Assembly: GCA_002398105.1 (NCBI GenBank)
Contig: DHCD01000044.1
Span: forward strand, 3,322 to 23,248
From: Syntrophomonas sp. UBA4911
GTDB taxonomy: Bacteria > Bacillota > Syntrophomonadia > Syntrophomonadales > Syntrophomonadaceae
DNA length: 19,927 nt
Direction of reading: 5' to 3'
Shown here: piece by piece, positions 14,938 through 19,927 of the stretch
How the letters are laid out: every line of letters begins with the position of its first letter
Position numbering within the stretch: the stretch's first letter is position 1
Notes under the pieces: model-generated
The model's database searches: none
The model's input: only the letters and a program-made list of their open reading frames with translations
Told to the model about the DNA's origin: nothing
Position numbers and translations under genes: made by a program

Positions 14938-15262
14938 ATTCCCCCAATACCGAGTCAATGACTTTTTGCAGTTGTTCTTTGCCCTGGGCACCCACTATGC
15001 GTTTTATCTCCTGCCCGCCCCTGAAAAAGGCTAATGTGGGTATACCGCGAACGCCGTATTGGATAGCAATGCTTTTGTTTTCATCAACATTCAGTTTGCC
15101 GACATTTAATTTCCCGGCATTTTCCGCTGCCAAGACTTCTATCACCGGTCCCACCATTTTGCAAGGGCCGCACCAGGGAGCCCAAAAATCAACGAGAACC
15201 GGAAGCTCTGACTGCATTACCTCCTGTTCCCAGTTATCCGCATTTAATTCGGTCAGTGCCAA
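14936..15262 (-). CDS. trxA: Thioredoxin
   Basis: This 108-residue protein reduces disulfide bonds in cytoplasmic proteins. The active site FWAPWCGPCK places the redox cysteines at C31 and C34, and the cis-proline is in RGIPTLAFF (P75). Length and sequence are those of a classic thioredoxin; GKLNVDEN is the usual segment before the helix that precedes the cis-proline. The start is TTG with AGGAGGG six bases upstream. It follows a 34-residue membrane miniprotein gene after 38 bases with no terminator, so the two are probably one operon. No thioredoxin reductase gene is in the window. Confidence 0.97.
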   Translation of the reverse strand: MALTELNADNWEQEVMQSELPVLVDFWAPWCGPCKMVGPVIEVLAAENAGKLNVGKLNVDENKSIAIQYGVRGIPTLAFFRGGQEIKRIVGAQGKEQLQKVIDSVLGE

Positions 15263-15300
15263 AAATATCCCTCCTGCTCTTTCCAGTTAAGTTCTACAGG

Positions 15301-15405
15301 CTACCAGCCTATGTAAACTACAGCTACAGCCACAGCCAAGGAAATGACTGTCCATACCACGGTTCTGAGCATATCAATTCTTACCTGTTTGGTTAATTCA
15401 TCCAT
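15301..15405 (-). CDS. Membrane miniprotein of 34 residues
   Basis: This frame is too short for most gene callers but is well supported. AGGAGG lies seven bases before an ATG, a consensus-like promoter lies upstream, and the product is a clear single-pass membrane protein. The N-terminal 14 residues (MDELTKQVRIDMLR) are charged and helical, and the rest (TVVWTVISLAVAVAVVYIGW) is one transmembrane helix ending at the C-terminus. The positive charges around K6, R9 and R14 would keep the N-terminus in the cytoplasm. I recognise no family. It heads a likely operon with trxA, so a link to redox or to a membrane complex is possible, but nothing in the sequence proves it. Confidence 0.7.
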   Translation of the reverse strand: MDELTKQVRIDMLRTVVWTVISLAVAVAVVYIGW

Positions 15406-15443
15406 TATGATTCCTCCTGCCCACGAATTAAAAATTCAGGTTT

Positions 15444-15452
15444 ATTATAACA
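15444..15452 (-). promoter_or_regulatory. Extended -10 promoter for the miniprotein-trxA unit
   Basis: TGTTATAAT is a perfect -10 hexamer with the TGn extension. No convincing -35 lies at the usual distance, which is tolerable for extended -10 promoters. The predicted start of transcription near 15437 is about 30 bases before the miniprotein ATG. Confidence 0.6.
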
Positions 15453-15538
15453 TAAGCGTGAAGATAAGTCCTCTAAATAAAAAGGTTGCCATTATTATCT
15501 GATTTCATGCATATGATCGGAGAACCCCGGAGCTTCCA

Positions 15539-16759
15539 CTATTTTTTTATAGTTCCCGGGCCTACGGCTATTATGGTATCCCTTCCGGGGGTAAACTCTT
15601 CGGCCAGAAGTTTTTTTTCTATTTCCTGGCCATTAACTTTTACTACCCGGTAGCTGCGCTTAATGTATCCGCTCTTGCCCTCCTGCAGAACAATTTGCTG
15701 CGGCGGTGATAGTTTTTGGTCTACCTTCATTACGACCCCTGGAGCCAGTTCCTCTTTTTCAGTTATAAATTTTATTTCCTTGCCCGCTTCGGTCTGGCAG
15801 CCATATATTTTAACCATAAAGTTGCTGCCTTCTATGACCGCTGTAATCAAAACCGGGTGTTCAAGGTTATTTATAAAACTGGTCCGGGGCCCAACCGGCT
15901 TAAGGCCGGCTTGAGAACAGGTCCGGTACAGGACATCATTCACTACGGTCAGAGCCGAGTTATTTACCTTTAAATGCCTGGCAGCTATAGTTTCAGGCAA
16001 AGAAAATTCTTCTCCCGGTATCACCACGGAACCGTTGCATATCTCCAGCAAAGGGTCAAAATCTGCCGTCGGCTGGTTTATTTTCTTCATCCCGATTCCC
16101 AGTATATCCTTTACCTCTTTTATGTCTTCCAGCCTCACCCGGGGATAAGTCTCACTGGTAACGAGAGGGACAGGTCCCAGAGAGCCTTTTTCCAGGACGG
16201 CGCAGATACGGTCCAGACTGGCGGCGATGTCAATGGAATAGCCATTTTTATGGCCAATATAGTCAAGATAATCGTTGTTGTAGAGGATACGGGCGTTAAT
16301 AGCCGGCTGATCGTAAGTAAGTTTTACCGCACTTAACCGTTGCTGCAGTAAAGTTGCATTCCATTTAATTTCCGGAGCTATATTGCGGGTGCTGCCGCGG
16401 GCAATACTATGCTGGAAAATCCCCGCTATGCCCTCCGGCTGCAGGGCGACATCAATTTTGGCGAGGGTGGCGGGAATATCGTAGGCTATATTCACCTGGT
16501 TTATCGGTATGCTCAAGGTGCGGGAGGGAGTTTGAAGCAGCAATTGCGTGCCGCAGTCGGCTGGCAGCCGGTCAGCCAGAACCCGGCCGGCTTGATCACG
16601 GCTTAATCCGCCCAGTTCCACTCCGCTCACGGTGATATTGGAAGGATAAACCCTGGCATCTCTTTTAGCCAAGGCTAAGGAGGCAAGCAAAAGCGTTAGC
16701 ATTACTGCCATTATCAGCAATAAAACAATCCGAGCCACATATTTTTTAGAGTTTACCAT
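15539..16759 (-). CDS. VanW/G5-type membrane-anchored protein with degenerate VanW core
   Basis: This 406-residue protein has a membrane anchor at about 11-30, a PG_binding_4-like region (about 40-215), a VanW-like region (about 240-325) and a G5-like domain (about 330-400). The order matches the protein at 4910-6370. The VanW core is altered: GEEFSL (249-254) and LYRTCSQAGLKPV (277-289) align with GEVFSF and LYNACLLAGLKIT of the other protein, but the invariant GGICQVS segment is replaced by SALTVVN with no gap. The invariant cysteine and glutamine are therefore lost. I start it at ATG 16759, six bases after AGGTG; an upstream reading frame to 16807 would overlap the PRC gene. It lies 19 bases after the PRC-barrel gene and is probably co-transcribed with it. 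The location is the outer face of the membrane. Confidence 0.82.
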   Translation of the reverse strand: MVNSKKYVARIVLLLIMAVMLTLLLASLALAKRDARVYPSNITVSGVELGGLSRDQAGRVLADRLPADCGTQLLLQTPSRTLSIPINQVNIAYDIPATLAKIDVALQPEGIAGIFQHSIARGSTRNIAPEIKWNATLLQQRLSAVKLTYDQPAINARILYNNDYLDYIGHKNGYSIDIAASLDRICAVLEKGSLGPVPLVTSETYPRVRLEDIKEVKDILGIGMKKINQPTADFDPLLEICNGSVVIPGEEFSLPETIAARHLKVNNSALTVVNDVLYRTCSQAGLKPVGPRTSFINNLEHPVLITAVIEGSNFMVKIYGCQTEAGKEIKFITEKEELAPGVVMKVDQKLSPPQQIVLQEGKSGYIKRSYRVVKVNGQEIEKKLLAEEFTPGRDTIIAVGPGTIKK

Positions 16760-16778
16760 TTTTACACCTGCAGTTATG

Positions 16779-17501
16779 CTACTTGGCACACTGAGATAGC
16801 TCCACAAAGCGGTTATGTTGTTCGGCCAGATTTATAATATCCTCTGTTACTACGGTGCCTTCAGCAATCAGTATGTTGCCTGCTCCATCCTTAATATCCT
16901 GCACCAGTTTTTTCCCCAGCAGGAATTGTCTCTGCCTCTGCTTAAAAAAAGCTGCTCCATCAGTCTCCCCACCGGAAGCTTTAGCAGCACTATCCTCAGG
17001 CTGCTCCGCACTGGTGGGATCAGGGCTATCCTCTCTCTCTCTCACAAAGATGACATCAGTTCCATAGGTCAGCACATCGCCTGCTGAAATTATATCAATC
17101 TTAGATTCATCCTGCGCCGTCTTATACTCCAGGCGGGTTATTTTTCCGCTGGCCTCATCAACTTCATACTCACTTATTACTCCGATTAAATTTCCCCTGT
17201 TGGTTAAAACCCGATTGCCCTTAAGTTCTATGTTGCGCTGCAATAAAGTGTTGGCACTGGAGGTATCATTTATATTGGACAAAAGATGCTCGCTCTCAGT
17301 AGTCACAGCATGTTCGCCTATACCCATAACTGCCTTGTAGGGCAGAACCCTGGCCCCCACGTACCAGCTTCCATTACTGACCAGAATAAAATCCAGTTTT
17401 CCTTCTTCAGGATTAATCACCAGATCTTTTACCTGTCCGATCTTTCTTCCGTCCACAATAGAAAAGACAGGCAGGCCAATAATCTCCTGGCTTTTTTTCA
17501 T
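16779..17501 (-). CDS. Double PRC-barrel protein with C-terminal extension
   Basis: This 240-residue protein has two PRC-barrel-like domains (about 8-75 and 92-155), an acidic linker (about 158-185), and a C-terminal motif, about 195-240, around GKKLVQDIKDGAGNILIAEG followed by VTEDIINLAEQHNRF. The first domain, IIGLPVFSIVDGRKIGQVKDLVINPE, is a clear PRC-barrel start. No signal or membrane segment is visible, so it is cytoplasmic. The second ATG (17501) matches the family N-terminus and lies eight bases from GGGAG; the first ATG (17519), overlapping the upstream stop, is also possible. It sits between the membrane protein and VanW genes, with which it forms a cassette. Its paralogue lies at 11824-12297. 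Confidence 0.82.
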   Translation of the reverse strand: MKKSQEIIGLPVFSIVDGRKIGQVKDLVINPEEGKLDFILVSNGSWYVGARVLPYKAVMGIGEHAVTTESEHLLSNINDTSSANTLLQRNIELKGNRVLTNRGNLIGVISEYEVDEASGKITRLEYKTAQDESKIDIISAGDVLTYGTDVIFVREREDSPDPTSAEQPEDSAAKASGGETDGAAFFKQRQRQFLLGKKLVQDIKDGAGNILIAEGTVVTEDIINLAEQHNRFVELSQCAK

Positions 17502-17515
17502 TATCGCTTCTCCCT

Positions 17516-18907
17516 TCATCTATACTCCCGGGGGTTCATTTCCGCATCCACTTTTAGGCGAACCCACCTAGGTATCCTGGATACGGGCAAATCACCTATA
17601 CCCAGACGCTCCAGCTCTGCTGCCAGCAAGTTGATATAATCTAATTGAAGGCTGATTTCGTTTATTATATCAGATTTATGCCCGGGCAGGGCAATAAAGC
17701 TGTCCAGAATCGACGCTGCTTTTTGGTACCCGCCGCTCTCCTTAAATATCTCAACCAATTCCACGGTCAGCAGATATCTGAGCTCATAATCGGAGGTTAA
17801 ATGCCAAGCTTCTTCAAAGCACCGGACAGCTTCATCCAGGTTAACGGAGCGGCAGGCAAATGCATTATCAATGAGATTGATTACCTGCTCTTCGGCAACC
17901 GCATTGATGTCTGCTGTTTTCTGGTCGGGCAGATCCGGGGTCCCTGTTTCTACTGTATCATCGGCAACAATATCTAATACCGCAGGTGCTTCTTCTACCT
18001 GCGTCAGCTCATAATCGGTCCCGCCTTCATAACCGGAAGCCGCATCGGCTGACCCCGGAATCAGCGGTTCACCGTCACCGGCGTGGCCGGGCTGCTCCTC
18101 AGCCGGCAAGGACGCGATATCGGTAAGTACAGCTTCATCCTGGACATTGGGCCGACTTTCGCCAGTAATAATTGCCAGAAGACTCTGCCGTTCCGATAGA
18201 TCCACCCCCGCTTCTTTGTCTGCTTCATCAGCCGTTTCGTGCGGTTCAGCGCCTGGCTTCAATTCATACCCAACCCCATCCGGTGATGCGGCAGCGGTCG
18301 GTTCCTCTGCCGACGCCGGCAATTGTCGGCTGTCTTCCGGCATTACTGCCGATTCGGCAGTCTCATCCTCTCTCACTCTCTCCGGGATTAACAGCAATTC
18401 CTCGCTTTGCTCTTCCGGAGCCGGAGCCGGGTTTTCGGCACTGCCGATTTTCTCCGCCGGGGCCATATCATCCGCTCTGACTTCATCCCCGGCATCGTTT
18501 TCATTACTGATAGCTGCTTCGGCTTCTCCCAGGGTAATAAGTTTCGCCCCTTCCGGCCGGATATCATTGTTTTCCGGCAGCGGCCGGGCGGTTTCCAAAA
18601 AAGCCGTATTTACGCTATTAATCCTGGTAGGCGTAGAGAACTCCGGCTCCATGGACAAAGCCAATCTGCCGATTCTGGCCCTGAGCAGATACCAGGTCAT
18701 AGCTGCCAGCAGCAATAGATAAATAATAAGCGCAACTGATTTGCCTAACTTTTCCATACTTATAGGAAAAGATAAAATTATAAGCAGGGACAGCCATAAT
18801 ATAATATTTATGTATCTTCCCGGAAGGCCCTCCTTTCGCAACAAATATACCATAAGGCCGCCAATAGGAATAAAAATCAGTATTACATAAAGTATGTATT
18901 CTTTCAT
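17516..18907 (-). CDS. Three-helix membrane protein with acidic linker and helical-repeat tail
   Basis: This 463-residue protein matches no family I recognise. Three hydrophobic helices lie at about 4-23, 33-49 and 58-75, then a long segment rich in glutamate, aspartate, alanine and proline (about 85-330) that is probably disordered. The C-terminal 130 residues (from about 333) are helical and TPR-like, for example LDEAVRCFEEAWHL, LTVELVEIFKESGGYQKAASILDSF and INEISLQLDYINLLAAELERLG. The tail is cytoplasmic if the N-terminus is outside, which I cannot settle. I start it at ATG 18907, eight bases after GGGTG; a GTG at 18910 is adjacent. It ends just before the PRC gene (or overlaps it by four bases if the first PRC ATG is used), so the genes are translationally close. 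The linker makes it look like an anchor or scaffold for a partner protein. Confidence 0.75.
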   Translation of the reverse strand: MKEYILYVILIFIPIGGLMVYLLRKEGLPGRYINIILWLSLLIILSFPISMEKLGKSVALIIYLLLLAAMTWYLLRARIGRLALSMEPEFSTPTRINSVNTAFLETARPLPENNDIRPEGAKLITLGEAEAAISNENDAGDEVRADDMAPAEKIGSAENPAPAPEEQSEELLLIPERVREDETAESAVMPEDSRQLPASAEEPTAAASPDGVGYELKPGAEPHETADEADKEAGVDLSERQSLLAIITGESRPNVQDEAVLTDIASLPAEEQPGHAGDGEPLIPGSADAASGYEGGTDYELTQVEEAPAVLDIVADDTVETGTPDLPDQKTADINAVAEEQVINLIDNAFACRSVNLDEAVRCFEEAWHLTSDYELRYLLTVELVEIFKESGGYQKAASILDSFIALPGHKSDIINEISLQLDYINLLAAELERLGIGDLPVSRIPRWVRLKVDAEMNPREYR

Positions 18908-19101
18908 CACATCATCACCCTAACACTATTACCCTAATATCTTTTCGACAGTTAGTTTCGATTTCCTTCATTATCCTACTTTAAAATAGATGATATTCCG
19001 AATTATTTGGTATATTGTAGAATTGATGCGCATAGACTATGGTGCTGCCGCTGTCTGGCAGAGAGAAAATAAACTTAATCGCACACTAATTATATTAATA
19101 T

Positions 19102-19132
19102 AAAAAAAGCAGGAGCTCCATAGGCCCCTCCT
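19102..19132 (-). terminator. Intrinsic terminator after the DUF134-NifX gene
   Basis: A short stem AGGAG/CTCCT (19128-19132 with 19111-19115) with a 12-base loop is followed after GC by seven U residues on the minus strand. It lies in the 276-base gap between 18911 and 19186, about 55 bases past the DUF134-NifX stop. A 7-bp inverted repeat (AATCGCA/TGCGATT) flanks it. I see no other gene in this gap; a 37-codon frame at 18990-19103 has no ribosome site. Confidence 0.6.
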
Positions 19133-19186
19133 TATCGCACTATCACAAGCTAATGCGATTCTCATAATTGTATTGTATTCCTCCTT

Positions 19187-19927
19187 TTAATTGTTGGCTG
19201 ATTCCAGGGGTTCAAGCTCTCCTGCCCGGTATTTTTCCAATGCCGTTGCTACTGTTATCCCTTCGGTACTGCCGAAAATTTTGATCCCCGCCCTATTCAA
19301 AACAGTAAAAGCTTTGGGCCCGATCCGACTGCATATCAGGGCTGCAACTCCTTTATTGAGGAGTGCCTGGGCTAAACCGGTACCGGCTCCGTGGTTTAAC
19401 TCCATGTCCTTATTGTTTAATACTCCAGGTTCGTTTGTTTCTTCATCCCAGAGAATAAAATAAGGACATCGGCCAAAATGCCCATCTACCATACTATCCA
19501 TGGAATCTCCCGACGAGCAGACAGCAATAATATTTTCCTCTTGATCTGGGCTCCTTTGCTGATCGTTACCGCCCCGGGCTCCTATTCTGGAATAGGGACA
19601 ATCGTTCATTTCTTTTCCTAGGCGTTCCCGGCGGCGGCACCGGTTTTCCCCCAGACAATAGTCGCCCCCTTCAATACGTATGGCTTTACCCGCAATAAGC
19701 GCTTCGGCAATTTTAGCCCTGCCTTCAATTAAAATGCGTTGAAAGGTAGGCCGGGAAACCTGCATTTTCCGAGCGCACTCTTCCTGTTCCATACCCAGAT
19801 AATCCTTTAGGCGGATAGCTTCCATTTCTTCCACCAGAAGTACTATTTCCTCCATACAAAAACGCGGAATACCTGCCGGTTTAAAGGATGTAACTGCCGG
19901 AATAAATTCTACGTGCCTGCATCTGGG
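19187..19927 (-). CDS. DUF134 (UPF0251)-NifX/NifB-like fusion protein (5' partial)
   Basis: The frame continues to the window edge, so the true start lies beyond 19927, probably only a few residues away. Visible residues begin PRCRHVEFIPAV, then FKPAGIP, then EAIRLKDYLGMEQEECARKM and SRPTFQRIL, which is the DUF134 (UPF0251) helix-turn-helix related to sigma region 4. A linker with cysteines (C91, C97 and C110, counted from the first visible residue) joins a dinitrogenase iron-molybdenum cofactor domain (PF02579 type, about 132-234), with DGHFGRCPYF as its hallmark. PF02579 proteins bind iron-sulfur or iron-molybdenum clusters or act as carriers. The fusion suggests a transcription factor controlled by a metal or redox cofactor. 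No nitrogenase gene is nearby. An ATG at 19855 would cut off conserved DUF134 sequence, so it is not the start. Confidence 0.88.
   Translation of the reverse strand, partial: PRCRHVEFIPAVTSFKPAGIPRFCMEEIVLLVEEMEAIRLKDYLGMEQEECARKMQVSRPTFQRILIEGRAKIAEALIAGKAIRIEGGDYCLGENRCRRRERLGKEMNDCPYSRIGARGGNDQQRSPDQEENIIAVCSSGDSMDSMVDGHFGRCPYFILWDEETNEPGVLNNKDMELNHGAGTGLAQALLNKGVAALICSRIGPKAFTVLNRAGIKIFGSTEGITVATALEKYRAGELEPLESANN

Noticed and set aside
15108..15140. Duplication KLNVGKLNV in thioredoxin
   Set aside because: The two copies use different codons and the segment matches the normal thioredoxin pattern before DEN, so it is not a recent duplication.
18147..18722. 191-codon plus-strand frame opposite the acidic linker of the membrane protein
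   Set aside because: It is a serine- and alanine-rich mirror of the repetitive acidic codons on the other strand. The sense gene has a ribosome site, membrane helices and operon context.
18990..19103. 37-residue plus-strand ORF in the gap left of the DUF134-NifX gene
   Set aside because: It has no ribosome site or promoter, is AT-rich and ends within the terminator's A-run. It is most likely chance.

Overview
This window looks like a chromosomal core region of a Gram-positive bacterium of the Bacillota, most likely a member of the Clostridia. The evidence is strong AGGAGG-type ribosome binding sites, frequent TTG and GTG starts, and gene families such as IreB, DUF1292, VanW/G5, PRC-barrel and DUF134. 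The gene order also resembles the Bacillus subtilis yrrI-alaS-yrzL-yrrK-yrzB-yrrL-yrrN/O neighbourhood. A Syntrophomonas-like lineage is a guess that the sequence alone cannot prove. I see no insertion sequence, prophage, CRISPR array, rRNA gene or complete tRNA gene.

Layout. At the left edge (1-330, plus strand) there is a short C-terminal coding tail and then a frameshifted fossil of an S-layer homology (SLH) domain, whose end runs into the 3' end of a class B penicillin-binding protein gene. From 269 to 13394 every confident gene is on the minus strand. In transcription order these are mnmA; a PRC-barrel gene with an overlapping zinc-ribbon gene; a YtxH-like gene overlapping an AI-2E-type permease gene; alaS, ireB, ruvX and a DUF1292 gene; a VanW/G5 gene; mltG; a U32 (TrhP-like) gene overlapping a DUF4911 gene; and the PBP gene. 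Hairpin terminators and sigma-A-like promoters cut this run into several transcription units. A divergent promoter pair at 13427-13491 separates mnmA from rarA, the only complete plus-strand gene. rarA converges on a trxA unit, which starts with a 34-residue membrane miniprotein gene that standard calling would miss.

The right third (15539-18907, minus strand) is a compact three-gene cassette: a three-helix membrane protein with a long acidic linker and a helical-repeat tail, a double PRC-barrel protein, and a VanW/G5-type membrane-anchored protein with a degenerate VanW core. I know of no described function for this trio. The window ends in a 5'-truncated DUF134-NifX fusion gene, probably a DNA-binding protein coupled to an iron-sulfur or metal-cluster-binding domain.

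Themes. One group acts in translation and wobble-uridine modification (alaS, mnmA, TrhP-like U32). A second acts on the cell envelope (PBP, MltG, two VanW/G5 proteins, the SLH fossil, and IreB as a likely target of a PASTA kinase). A third covers genome maintenance and redox (ruvX, rarA, trxA). The points most worth following are the PRC/VanW cassette, the three-cysteine MnmA, the SLH fossil, the DUF134-NifX fusion, the miniprotein upstream of trxA, and the terminator between ireB and ruvX.
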